DNA from: Trichobilharzia regenti
Lineage: Eukaryota > Platyhelminthes > Trematoda > Strigeidida > Schistosomatidae
Direction of reading: 5' to 3'
Length of the DNA stretch: 64,000 nt
Assembly (NCBI GenBank): GCA_944472135.2
Contig: OX235270.1
Location: forward strand, 142,863,632 to 142,927,631
The notes under the pieces are model-generated. The model was not told the DNA's origin and ran no database searches. It saw only the letters and a list, made by a program, of their open reading frames with translations. Made by a program: the position numbers and the translations under genes. This document shows, one piece after another, positions 53,788 to 63,654 of the stretch; within the stretch, counting starts at the first letter, position 1, and every line of letters starts with the position of its first letter.

Positions 53788-54775
53788 TCTCTTTCATTTA
53801 CTTAAGCAGTATTGTTTCAACTACAGACATCACAGATTTGGGAGTTAAAGGCAGTCAGAATCGGTAAAGCAAGACAAGCATTCATTAATCCGAAATTCGT
53901 GTTGAAATCTTCCACACTCTGCATATGGAATAAAATTTGGATCTTTAACGATGATGCCAAGTCACTTAGTGCTTTTATATTGTTCAGAGACAACAGGCTA
54001 CCAAAGACTTTCTTGAACACTTTCCTACACTAGCTCGGTACTGAAGACCAGATGGACAAAAGGTACTAGTTTTCAAGTACTGGTTTTGTAGGGATCTTGT
54101 CTGATTGGATGGAAGTTTCCATCAACAGCTATTTCCCCCTAGTTTGTGACTCTTTAGCAATACGCACCCACCGGATTGTAGGTGAGGCAGTAACTCATCG
54201 AAGAAGGCATTGCGTAATGGTCACGCGATGTCGTGAATTGGCAGAAGTTAGAATTCATGGGTCACTGGATTGGGTCCTAGCGGCTTAGTGGTCTACGAGC
54301 TAGCTTGCCTTGCAGCCAGAAGGTTCTGGGTGGTCCGAACTCCAGTGGGATGGGTGCGTGCTGATGATGAAGCAGCTGTCTAGTACTCCCAGGTTCTCCA
54401 CAGGTTCTTTAACTGATGTCCACTCATAAAGAAAGTATTAGTAGCAAGGAGCTGTGCGAGGTAACGGGCTAACCAGTAAACTGTCATCAAGGCAAAAAAT
54501 ATACAGAAAGAAGTGAAAACGGATTGAATATACTCTGATGTGACAGTTGGGTGGCATCATGCACCAGACCATCACTCCAGTGGAACCCAAGGGAGAAACA
54601 ACGAGTTGAGCTTGGGTCCCAGGATGATATGGTGAAGATTTTATGAGATAAAGATGAAAAATTTATGGGCAATCCTGAAACCAGCTAAAGAAGGCTGCTG
54701 AGAGCAATATGAAATGAAGGTGTACTGCTGAAGCCCCATGTTCCTCTAGAAGACCAAGGAAATAATAGTAATAAA
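53788..54775 (+). mobile_element. RTE-like LINE 3' part, split by SINE C
   Basis: 53788-54062: SFIYLSSIVSTT, VRIGKARQAFINPKFVLKSS, WIFNDDAKS. 54435-54775: 3' portion with 'cagttgggtggcatcatgca', 'ccccatgttcctctagaaga' and AAATAATAGTAATAA. The SINE C at 54066-54430 fills the gap. Confidence 0.7.
54066..54430. mobile_element. SINE C inverted copy nested in LINE
   Basis: Short minus-strand tail and ribozyme 3' half (54085-54165) joined to a plus-strand unit (54180-54430) with 'cggcttagtggtctacgagc', a damaged B box and 'gaagcagctgtctagtactc'. Flanking 'aaaggtactag' and 'aaagtattag' may be a diverged target duplication. Confidence 0.6.
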
Positions 54776-55269
54776 GTGTTGAATGCTTTAATTTCAGTTT
54801 TTTTGAAAAGGTGCGAAAGCGCGTACACGTACACGTATACGAAATGCTAATTTATGATGCTGTTTCAACATCAAAGTTGACTGTTTTTCATCCCACTTTT
54901 TCAAAATGAATGTAACTAATAGTGATTGCATAGGGCTAATCTACAATGGAAATGATCATACTTCAGTGAAATACTAGTCTTGCAAAGTTTCAGGTTACTA
55001 CAGAGTTACTCAGTATCGTCAAATAAGCTAAGAAACACATACAATCAACAAAGTACTTTATTTGTACCGAGGGGATGCATTTGTAAAACAACACCGTCGT
55101 GACTAACTGTCAGACATCTACAAGACTGAATGAAGATTTCAAATAAGAGAAAACATATTGCTGAGGGATTTTTTCAATAACCACATAGTTAACGTGCCAC
55201 TTAGTATAATACTGGACAGCAACTAGACTCGGGTGAATTACTAATTAGTCAGTAGACTGTTTACTGGTG
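54776..55269. other. No recognised feature
   Basis: AT-rich unassigned sequence. Confidence 0.35.
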
Positions 55270-55472
55270 ATGGATTCCCCTATTTTGTCACATTCGATTT
55301 CAGTCTTAAGCCTTGAATCTTCAGTAGCAGTTGTGTTTCTTTTCACAGGGTAAGGTTGCTAGCCTCATGGGCTTACCACAGAGTCGATGAGGTTCGGGAG
55401 TGAGTCGGCCGGGAATCGAATCCGGACCATGTGTGTGGTTTGCCAGTATTCTACCAATGAGCCATCGATAGA
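55270..55472 (-). mobile_element. SINE B copy, old
   Basis: Minus-strand B box 'ggattcgattccc', body 'atgaggctagcaacctta', and eroded LINE-like end. Confidence 0.65.
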
Positions 55473-56154
55473 CAGAGGTTTCCCTTTACATATGCATACA
55501 TGCACACACACACAAGAGAACTCTGTCCATGTGTGTTGAAAAAAAGTGAAAGAATATTTAAAAATGCATATGCGTCCGTAAATATTATATTATGAGTTAT
55601 ACTTCGATTTACATCAGGGAATTTACTGTAGCATACCAGTGAAAGTTTTCCTTATTAGTAAATTTGTATATTCCTCTAAAGTGAAGTTTGTTATGTACAC
55701 TGGTATTGATTGTTAAAGAACATTAGAACTCATAGAATAAGTCCTGCATGTGTGCAATTATTCTTTTTTCTGTACTTCTTTTACCAAGGCAACTTTAAAT
55801 GTCACACTTTGAGTGGGTTTTAAGTATGCATCAAAAGGCTGGAAATTTATTTGTCTGACTACTATTATTAATCTATACGGAAGTCTGTTCTTATCATTAA
55901 TGCGACCAATGTATTCGGTATTAGTGTCAAACTAAATTGACATGAATAATTATAACCTTTTGCCTAAACGGGGCGCTTTTTATAAACTGTTTATGTGTAT
56001 TTGCGCGCCTTAATCCAATAAAGAAGTTTAATATACAGTCTTTTTCATGTATGTTTTGCCAATTTATTATTTCTTTGCCACTGTTTTACTTTGAACAGTA
56101 TACAAAAAACGATTGATAGGAAAGCATTAAGTTATAAAAATATGCATAGATAAG
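55473..56154. other. No recognised feature
   Basis: AT-rich, with a CA run at 55503-55513. No gene seen. Confidence 0.4.
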
Positions 56155-57008
56155 AATTATTATTATTGTTTCCTTTAACTCCTAGAGGAGCAAAAGGCTT
56201 CAGTTGCATGTCTCCATTGCGTTCGGTTCTCCACCAACGTCTTCATTTGGCTTCACCTCTGCCCACATGCTTCCATCCCCTCATCACATCACCGCCTCCT
56301 ACATGTCAGCCTCGCACTGACGACCAACTCGACACTTCCTCTTCGGGTTCCACTCAAGTGATGGCCTGAAGTGTGATGTCACTCACTCGATGGTTTGTTT
56401 TCTCAGTTCGATCAGCCAATCCAACTCTATTTCTCCCTGCATATTTCTTGCACAGTCGCTTCCTGCTGGGTTGGTTCGCTCCCAGAGGTCCCATCCTGTT
56501 ACTGATCTTTTCTCGCTGGCCATCTGATCTTGAGTATTGAGGAAGGACAGCTGTTGATGAAGGTGTGAAGTTTGTTTGAAGTGCCCTACATGACGCGGTG
56601 CGGCGACAAGTCTCTGATCCGTATGTTAAGTAGCACTGACTTCACATTGGATTTAAAAATTCGGATCTCATTGTATTCATGCTGAGTGCTGTTGACCTCG
56701 ACACAGACTTGACAGAGATGAAAGCTCATCTTGCTTTCTCGATCCTCGATTTGATATCCTCGACAGTTCCGTCCGCCTGTAGTTGAAACGATGCTTCCCA
56801 GATAGGTAGGTAGGTAGGTAAAGAAGGTTGCTTCTTTCAGATTCCTTCCAATGATGCTGGCTGATTGTTGTCTGTTGTTGTTGGTGCTAACTCTGGCCAG
56901 AAATCTTCATCGCTTCTGTCTTCTCCATGCTCACCTGAAGTCCTGTCTTCTCTGGATGCTTCTTCTGACAACTTGTTGCTTTTCACTTGCATGTCTTCTA
57001 GTTTGTGG
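56155..57008 (-). mobile_element. RTE/SR2-like LINE, 3' part
   Basis: Closely parallels 18985-19800 (same subfamily): 3' end (ATT)n at 56155, 'gtgtgatgtcactcactcga' complement, IRWP region at 56520, linker SREDRTSGEHGEDRSDEDF near 56940-56900. Confidence 0.75.
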
Positions 57009-57009
57009 T

Positions 57010-57190
57010 TCTATCCATGGCCGACGCACTCTTTTACCTCGCTAAGCCAATGATAAGACTGATAAAAGGGAGGGTTGGGTGTGGGGCTAGCAACCCCATC
57101 CCGTAAAAATAAACACCTATGATAACGAAACTTCACAGCTCTAGCTTGAAGCCCTGTATTACACTGGGAACGTAAAGGAGTTAAAAAAAA
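57010..57190 (+). mobile_element. SINE B copy lacking most of the head
   Basis: Starts at the B box ('ggttctatccatggccgacg') and keeps the body 'gtggggctagcaaccccatc' and end 'gaagccctgtattacactgg'. It abuts the end of an RTE fragment. Confidence 0.7.
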
Positions 57191-58570
57191 TACACAGACC
57201 ATATTCCTCTAGCAGTAAAAATCATGTCATTCGGTCGAAGGGTAATAAATCAAGACAGCAGAGCGATCTGTATTAGTTAGTACAAATGAACAAGAGGATT
57301 AAAACCTGATCACTATCAAGGTAGTCAGAAGAGACGGTTATTGCTTTTGTGGAGGTTTCCAGAAGCTTATATCAATTAGAAACTATCCCTAAAAATGTTA
57401 TCTATGAATGGAATAAAAGTTTTTTCCATATGATGCAACAACACCATGAAAAAGGTTCATCTAATGGTTGCTACACATTTAAGCCTCCAAAAAAACACTT
57501 GCCGCTTCACAGCTAAGTTACCCGACTGTTTTTCGATTGCTAGCGAGTACTGAATGTCTAGCAGGATTTTAAAGAAACACTTTTCTTTCCGAATTATTCA
57601 AAATACTTACCACAAGTCTGAAATTAATCCTCTTATGAATATCCATCCCTCTTATTGTGAAGTTCATAGGATTATATTTGGGTAAAGGATAGTTTCAGAC
57701 ACACAAATAAACATACAGAGTAAAATAGATGAATATATTGCGTCACATGATGAAATTAATGAATCTCTGAAAAGAGATGTCGGTGCTAAATGCACCACAT
57801 TCATTTAGTCTTTTCACTTGGTGATTGGTTATTTCAGCAGATTTCGGAGATGTATTATGTACTCGTCGCCAAATTATTGTTATGTACTGGTCGAGAATTT
57901 AATAGTCCTGACGCAAGAAAGACGGAAATCAGAAGACCACTAGGTTTGCGATGATACTTCTATTTTCCAAACACAAGGAGAATCAATATGTCCCACAAGA
58001 GTGTGAGAGCAAAAATATATATGAATGTCCGAACAAGTGTGTGAGCGAATATTCAAAATGAACAAATCAATAGACAGTCTTAACATGATTGGCTAATTAT
58101 AATGGAATATCGATCCATATATACATAGCAAAATATATCAAACTGTCAAACAAACACACCTATTATATGGGTACATATCAGAAGAAAACTCAAATGCTTA
58201 CATTTTCTGTTTGACTGTCTAATCAGGATTCTTAATCCAATAGAAATGAGTCAACCGAACTGTAACCCAGCTTATGAAATTGAAATCGTTGAAATGAGAC
58301 ATTGTTTTGTTATTAAGGTGCTTTCTACATACTATGTTAAGAAACTGTCAGACAATACATTCTAAAAGACTAAAGGGTCAAACCAAGATGCACTACCAAT
58401 TCTTCAGACACGGGTGTGCAAAAGTACATTGTGAATCTCGTGTTTTCTAAAAGTAAGAAGTGATTTCACCAACTTCTGAATAAAGTCCCGACATCAGGGT
58501 CATCAACACTCAGATTATCAATAATGCTTTCATTTTCTTACAAGATTTGTATACAGACAGTAATCCTAGA
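57191..58570. other. Mostly unassigned; LTR-junction-like relic at 57868-57900
   Basis: 'actcgtcgccaaatt' followed by 'attgttatg' matches the LTR/primer-site junction of the gag-pro element at 60403 and 62122. Nothing else recognised. Confidence 0.35.
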
Positions 58571-58758
58571 ATTTTATTGATTTTATTTTGATTTTAGTTT
58601 GATTCCACACCGTGTTTTTTGGTACAGGCATGGAATTTTCAGCATGTGATATCGGTAGGCCAAATTTCGCAGACCGACCATAGATATCAGGTGTGAGTCG
58701 ACAGGGGATCGAATCCCGGCCCATGTGCATGGCAGGCGAGAGTCCTAACCACTGTGCT
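58571..58758 (-). mobile_element. SINE A copy, head truncated
   Basis: Minus-strand 'gggattcgatcccctgtcga' B box, body, tail 'gctgaaaattccatgcctgt'. The copy stops inside the A box (AGCACAGTGG). Confidence 0.8.
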
Positions 58759-58904
58759 TTAAACATATTACTTATTTTCAAATTGCAATTTTACAACAGT
58801 ACTACGAACTTGTCAAGTGAAAGTCCACTATCTGTTGCCATCAGTTAAACAGGCGGAACAAATAATCATTTTGAATTATCATCTAACTTATCAATTTATT
58901 ATTA

Positions 58905-59178
58905 TTATTGTATCCTTTAGTTCCTAGAGGAACATAGGGCTTCAGCTGCGCACCTCCATTGCCTTCGGTTTTCTGACAACTTTTTCACCCTGCTCCAGGT
59001 CTGTCCACATGCTTTCATCTCCTTCTCGCATGATCTCCTCCAAGTCACCCTTGGACGACCAACTCGCCGCCTCCCTTTCGGGTTCCACTCGAGGGCTTGT
59101 CTAGTGATGTCACTTGATGGTTTCCTCAGCGTATGGCCAATCCATCTCTATTTCTTTCTGCCTATTTGTTTCACAATC
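58905..59178 (-). mobile_element. RTE-like LINE 3' end
   Basis: 3' (ATT)n at 58900-58912, then the complement of 'cctagaggaacatagggctt', through the last coding stretch. It faces away from 59225-59980 (divergent pair). Confidence 0.7.
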
Positions 59179-59224
59179 TAACTTATTAAACAAAACAATA
59201 TTCAGTTTAGCACTCTCTGTGTCA

Positions 59225-59980
59225 GGACCATAGGTGAACATAGAGAGGACGGAGGTCATGAACACAACCAACGAACAGCGGCGACGACCAGCACCAATAA
59301 CCATCAACCAGAGAGATTTAACAGAGCCTACCTCCTTCACTTATCTAGGAAGCATCGTTTCAACTACGGGAATTGAGAATGGATAAAGATGTCAAAGTCA
59401 GTTGGAATCGTCAAGGCAAGATATGCATGCCTTCATCAACCTGAAACCAGTATGGAAATATTCTGCTGTCAATCGGCATAAAGAACAAGATTGGGATTTC
59501 CAACACCGATGTGAAAACCGTCCATCCATACGGGTCAAAAACTTGGCCAGCGTGTCACGAAAAGGATTTCCAGCAACAGCTGCCTTCGTTGGCTCTATAC
59601 TGAAGGTCAAATGATCAACCGTCTGGGCAGAAATAATCAACGACAAGTAACTGTGGGGACAAACAAACCAAGAGCCTATTGCTCAAAAAATATAAACGAG
59701 AAAATAGGGATGGATTGGGGATATGCTGAGGAAGCTATCGAATGAGATTGTACGCAATGCAGGACATCAGTCAAATGGAATCCGATTGAAAAGCGACGAC
59801 AGGATCATTCTAGGGTGACATGGAAGAGGTCGTGTGGGGAGGAGGAGATGAGAGATTGTGGGCAGTCCTGTGGCTAGCCATCTGAAAAAGATGTTAGAAA
59901 ATAGAACAAAGTGGAGATGTTTTATTGAAGCCCTATGCTCCTTTTGGAACCCAAGGGAATAAAACTAAATAATAATATAC
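59225..59980 (+). mobile_element. RTE-like LINE 3' part
   Basis: EHREDGGHEHNQ, then VGIVKARYACLHQP, HTGQ-like 'catacgggtcaaaaacttgg', and the 3' end 'gaagccctatgctccttttg' + GGAATAAAACTAAATAATAAT. Stops throughout. Confidence 0.7.
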
Positions 59981-60363
59981 TCGCAGTGTTAAAGAAGTGA
60001 GTCAGTTGTCTTATTTATCTAGTTCTGTATGACATTTTTTGTGCTAAGCAGAGGTTAATTATCTGTGTTAAGTGGGTTTGAAAAACTTCCGTATAAGAAG
60101 CAACCACATTTTACTACTAATCATTCAGAATCCGTCTTGAAACTTCACTTTTTAAAAAAATGAGACTGCGCATAACTGGCGATCAATATTACTAAGTCTT
60201 GTGTGATCTGAATAGCTCTGTATACCGCCCACATGAACCAATAGATCTTGATAGCCAGATCGAATTAATCTAAACACTGGACAGACGTTTCACTCATTTG
60301 AGGTTGAGCTCATCAACGGTGTACCCAGTTTGACTTAGCTCAGTGTTATATACTCGTCGCTAA
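59981..60363. other. No recognised feature
   Basis: AT-rich flank of the LTR element. Confidence 0.35.
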
Positions 60364-60365
60364 AT

Positions 60366-60538
60366 TGTTATGTTGCTGCTGCTGAGTGGTTAATAGTGGT
60401 TTTCCCCGTCGCCAAATTGTTATGTTGCTAAAGGAGACAGGTTCATCAAAGTGAAATGGTCACAGACTAAGACAGCAAACAGAAAGAAAGAGACCAACAT
60501 ACACACACACATATATATATATATGTGGATACATATCA
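60366..60538 (-). repeat. 3' LTR
   Basis: 173 bp, begins TGATATGTATCC and ends AACATAACA on the minus strand (TG..CA). It contains a TA/CA microsatellite. An inner copy of the end also gives a shorter possible LTR (60418-60538). Confidence 0.75.
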
Positions 60539-60991
60539 CCTCCCCTTTTGAGAAGATTGATGATTAGTAGGATGTTTACCTGGGGGTTTATCTGGAGCCT
60601 TTGGGCTTGTTGTTGACGTCTGTCGTTTCGTCTGCCTGTTGGGTTTGCGGCTTCGGCTTCGTCCGGAATTGTCTGACATTTTATGCTTCTTGACTGCATT
60701 GCATAGCGAATTTAGTGGGACATCAGCCAGATGCAAACGATCGAACCAATCAAGTCCCAAAAGATTTAAATCACTCTTGGTGACGTAGCAAATTCCTGTG
60801 AATTTGGTATTGCGGAAGGAAACAGAACATTTGAGTTCACCAATTAGTTTGAGGCGCCCACCACAGGCGCTGACAGCAGTCTGAGAAGTATTTGCGATTG
60901 GTGGTCTGCCAATATTATTCCAAAGTTTCTCTGATATAACAGTAATATCAGAGGCGGTATCTAGCTGCAGACGTGTATCATGACCATTCAC
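60536..60991 (-). pseudogene. Retroviral-type aspartic protease fragment
   Basis: Frame of about 150 codons opening at a GTG; no true start is expected because protease is normally fused to gag. LQLDTASDITVIS near residues 8-20 has the DTAS form of the catalytic DT(G/A)S, and LLGLDWF at 77-83 is the second conserved protease element. After about residue 105 a Lys/Arg/Ser/Pro-rich tail leads directly to the stop and polypurine tract, where RT would be expected. The reading frame is not continuous with the zinc-knuckle frame: a stop lies between them near 60993. Confidence 0.75.
60539..60549 (-). promoter_or_regulatory. Polypurine tract
   Basis: AAAAGGGGAGG on the minus strand immediately before TGATATG of the 3' LTR, where plus-strand DNA priming would start. 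Confidence 0.75.
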
Positions 60992-61124
60992 TGAAGATCA
61001 AGATATTTCCGCATACCTGGTGTTGTGACTTGACAGGTTGCGAGTAGACTCAATGATCTCCTTGGAGATTTAGGACCAACATTTTGTTGAGCTTTTGCTG
61101 GATTATGATATCTGGGTTTGCGTG

Positions 61125-61227
61125 GCTGACAAAAACCATTTTTATGACCGATGATTTTGCACTTGCTGCAACGATGATTTTTGTATGGGCAAGACTTTAC
61201 AAAGTGCCACGCGCCACAATGCCAGCA
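61125..61227 (-). pseudogene. Gag nucleocapsid zinc knuckles (shifted frame)
   Basis: Two cysteine knuckles: CWHCGAWHFVKSC (CX2CX3HX4C) and CSKCKIIGHKNGFC (CX2CX4HX4C). They lie in a different frame from the upstream gag ORF; the frame changes near the five-base T run (plus strand) at 61333-61337. Confidence 0.8.
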
Positions 61228-62081
61228 TGGTGATGGTGGGGTCTTCTTTGCAGTAATTTGTGAAGTTGGACGAGTATGTGTAGATTTCCGCGGAACATTA
61301 GGAGAAGGTGGGTCAGGATGGATGATGAGAGATTTTTGCTCTTTCGTAATGCATGAATATCAGAGCTTCTCGAAGGTGTTGATTCGACCAGGTGTGTGTC
61401 TTTCTGCAAATTAATCAGCCGTTGATATTCATCAGCTATGTCATGTAATGTTAACTTGGGATTTTGTTCTAGCTGATTGAGCAGTCGAGTTCGGATATCT
61501 GTGAAACGAGGAGATTGGAGACTGCATATGAGAATCAAGGCTTTGAACTGATCATCTGTTAAGGACCTGAGTCGAAATCTCTCACATTCTCGGTTGACTG
61601 TGCCAACGTGAGTAAGAAAATCATCATTTTCATTCATTGCCAGCTTGAGGCAACGATAACGTATACTGAATAATGAGGAGTGGTCTCCAAAATGTTCACG
61701 CAGCAGCTTTATTGTATCATCGAAACACTTGTCACGTGGTTTCTGGGGTAAAATTAGGTTGCAGTACCGTTCATATTCTGCAGGACCCAATTTACGTAAC
61801 AACACTCGCACCTTCCAAGCATCGTCTTGTGAGGCGAGATCAACAGTGAATAAATCCTCATAACGTTGATACCATGTGTCAAAAGTGACATTCGCATCTG
61901 GATTATAATTGAACTGTGAAATACTATTCACAATTCCGTCGACAGATGGTAGCATGGTATGGTTCGGATTGCTTGAAGGTGAAGCTGGACCAGTCTGTTG
62001 GTTGACGAACATTTCCATTAATTTCATTTGTCGTTCAAACAATAATTCCAATTTAGAAGGATCCATAATTTTCCCCGTCAT
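61197..62081 (-). CDS. Gag capsid-type protein, frameshifted C-terminus
   Basis: 294 codons; MDPSKLELLFERQMKLMEMF is a plausible N-terminus (Met1 or Met6). The capsid-type region follows: NVTFDTWYQRYEDLF at about 64-78, AWKVRVLLRKLGPAEYERY at 88-106, TIKLLREHFGDHSSLF at 123-138, then CERFRLRSLTDDQFKALIL. This is the gag pattern of gypsy-type elements and would assemble particles in the cytoplasm. The last 45 or so residues are out-of-frame readthrough past a one-base shift at 61333-61337; the zinc knuckles are in the other frame. A canonical slippery heptamer is not present at that point, so I read it as a mutation. Confidence 0.75.
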   Translation of the reverse strand: MTGKIMDPSKLELLFERQMKLMEMFVNQQTGPASPSSNPNHTMLPSVDGIVNSISQFNYNPDANVTFDTWYQRYEDLFTVDLASQDDAWKVRVLLRKLGPAEYERYCNLILPQKPRDKCFDDTIKLLREHFGDHSSLFSIRYRCLKLAMNENDDFLTHVGTVNRECERFRLRSLTDDQFKALILICSLQSPRFTDIRTRLLNQLEQNPKLTLHDIADEYQRLINLQKDTHLVESTPSRSSDIHALRKSKNLSSSILTHLLLMFRGNLHILVQLHKLLQRRPHHHHAGIVARGTL

Positions 62082-62083
62082 AT

Positions 62084-62248
62084 TGTTATGTTGCTGCTGC
62101 TGAGTGGTTAATAGTGGTTTTCCCCGTCGCCAAATTGTTATGTTGCTAAAGGAGACAGGTTCATCAAAGTGAAATGGTCACAGACTAAGCGAGCAAACAG
62201 AAAGAGAGATCACCATACACACATATATATATATGTGGATACATATCA
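62084..62248 (-). repeat. 5' LTR
   Basis: 165 bp, same ends as the 3' LTR, with differences in the CA/TA run and around 62190-62212. A primer-site-like TTTGGCGACGGGG follows the inner 'ttgttatg' at 62135-62122, and a second, worn one (ATGACGGGG) follows the outer end. Confidence 0.75.
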
Positions 62249-62357
62249 CTCAGATAGCCGATTCAGTTCTAAACCCAGATTTCTGGTTAGCTAATTGAGT
62301 GAACTGGTCATCTCATAATTCAGACTCATAATTTGCCAATTACTTAATATTCAAGTG

Positions 62358-62705
62358 TGTGTTTGTAGGGATTTGATTAGTTTACAGGATTTAATCATGA
62401 GCTGACGTTAGTTAGAGAACCATTGGAAAACCTCGGAATACTGGACAGCTGTTTCGTCCTAATTTGGGACTCTTCACAGTACGAGCCCACCCCACTGGGG
62501 TTCGAACCTTCTGGTTACAAGGCGAGCTAGCTCGTAGACCATTAAGTCACTTGGACCCAGTCCAATGGCCCATGAATTCTAACTTCTGCCAATTCGTGAC
62601 ACGGCGCAATCACTAGACAATGTCATTGTTGGCGAGTGTTTGTCGTTGCACCCGACCTGCTGCACCCTACTGGTCACGACTTCCCACTGGAACTCCAGGT
62701 AACTA
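62358..62705 (-). mobile_element. SINE C complete unit
   Basis: Tail 62358-62430, ribozyme-like segment, head with 'gacttaatggtctacgagct' and B box 'ggttcgaacc' (minus), and the upstream unit body to 'ggtagttacctgg' at about 62705. Abuts a Penelope 3' end. Confidence 0.75.
62438..62483 (-). ncRNA. Hammerhead-like ribozyme motif, SINE C
   Basis: GTACTG, then TGAAGA (family CTGAAGA, one C missing), GTCCCAAATTAGGAC stem-loop, GAAA, ACAGCTGT, GTC, CAGTAT. Single-base deletion in an otherwise canonical arrangement. Confidence 0.55.
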
Positions 62706-62714
62706 CCTGCCCAC

Positions 62715-63350
62715 ACCTATAAAACATAAAATAATTGAGCAAAGAATATCCTTTTCGATAATTTCCTTTTCTTGCTCTATAATTATACATACGTGTTTAT
62801 ATACAAAGAATATTCTAGAATAGTAGTCAATTACAATATTAGTGTTTTTTTAAATAATATCGATTTGTAAATTAAGATCAGTGTAATCACAGTTCATTAA
62901 ACATGCATAAGTAATAATAATAAAGATATATTAGCAAATATAATATCAGCTAAAATTAGGGAAGTTTCTACAAAATTTAGCATCATTCAAATCTAGATGG
63001 CCAAGGTAAGGATAATGTCTGAACCAACCAACCAACTTCTTTTGGACACACAAATTAGGCTTGTTAATATGGATCCCAACAGCCTCAGTAATATTCAGTA
63101 GTCGAACTCTTAAGGTGAAACTGGGATATTTTGGTATGCGGTAAATGACTCTGAAGGGCTGGTTAACATCAATCTTGTGTTCTGTATCCACAAGATGAGA
63201 TAGAATAGCGCTGAGAATAGATTTTGCTTGTCCTTTACTTAACCACTAGGCAGGATGATGTTCGGAAATTCGACGATAAACACACCTAATTGTACTGCCT
63301 ATGCAATTAACTGGCTGCACAGGAGCAGTTGAATTGGTAGATACACATGA
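62715..63350 (-). mobile_element. Penelope-like element, C-terminal remnant and 3' end
   Basis: Inverted near-copy of 36060-36710: VDTEHKIDVNQPFRVIYRIP, RVRLLNITEAVGIHINKP and LCVQKKLVG on the minus strand. The four extra bases in the YIG region are present here too (about 63302). The 3' untranslated end lies toward 62715. Confidence 0.75.
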
Positions 63351-63425
63351 ATTTGATTTTTCATTGATATTGTCTGGAGTCTTAAAATGCTGTACTGTAC
63401 TTTAATCTGTAGAAGATAACCATTC

Positions 63426-63601
63426 TTTTATTTTTTTGATTACAGCTTGATGCCAGTAAAAGTATGGAATTTTCAGCATGTGATATCGGTAGCCCAAATT
63501 TTGCAGGCCAACCACAGATACTGGGTGTGCGTCGGTAGGAGATCGAACCTAATACCATGTGCATGATCAGCGAGAGTCCTAGCCACTGTTCCACCGATGC
63601 A
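63426..63601 (-). mobile_element. SINE A copy, slightly shortened tail
   Basis: Minus-strand head 'gcatcggtggaacagtggct', B box worn ('aggttcgatctcc'), body and tail with about 20 bases missing in 'tgtaccaaaa..gtgtgg'. Confidence 0.8.
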
Positions 63602-63654
63602 CTGATGTTGAATTGAAAATTATAACTCATTTTGGCTTCATTATGGATAAGATT

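Larger units (their letters stand above)
60366..62248 (-). mobile_element. Gypsy-type LTR element carrying only gag and protease
   Basis: A minus-strand element between two direct repeats: 5' LTR 62248-62084, gag, nucleocapsid-type zinc knuckles, aspartic protease, polypurine tract, 3' LTR 60538-60366. RT, RNase H and integrase are entirely absent between the protease and the polypurine tract, so it could only move with enzymes supplied in trans. Three frame breaks interrupt gag-pro. No clear target-site duplication was seen. Confidence 0.8.

Noticed and set aside
61320..61350. Programmed -1 frameshift between gag and the zinc knuckles
   Set aside because: The five-base run is not a canonical slippery heptamer in the gag frame, and the zinc knuckles normally lie within gag; a one-base mutation is simpler.
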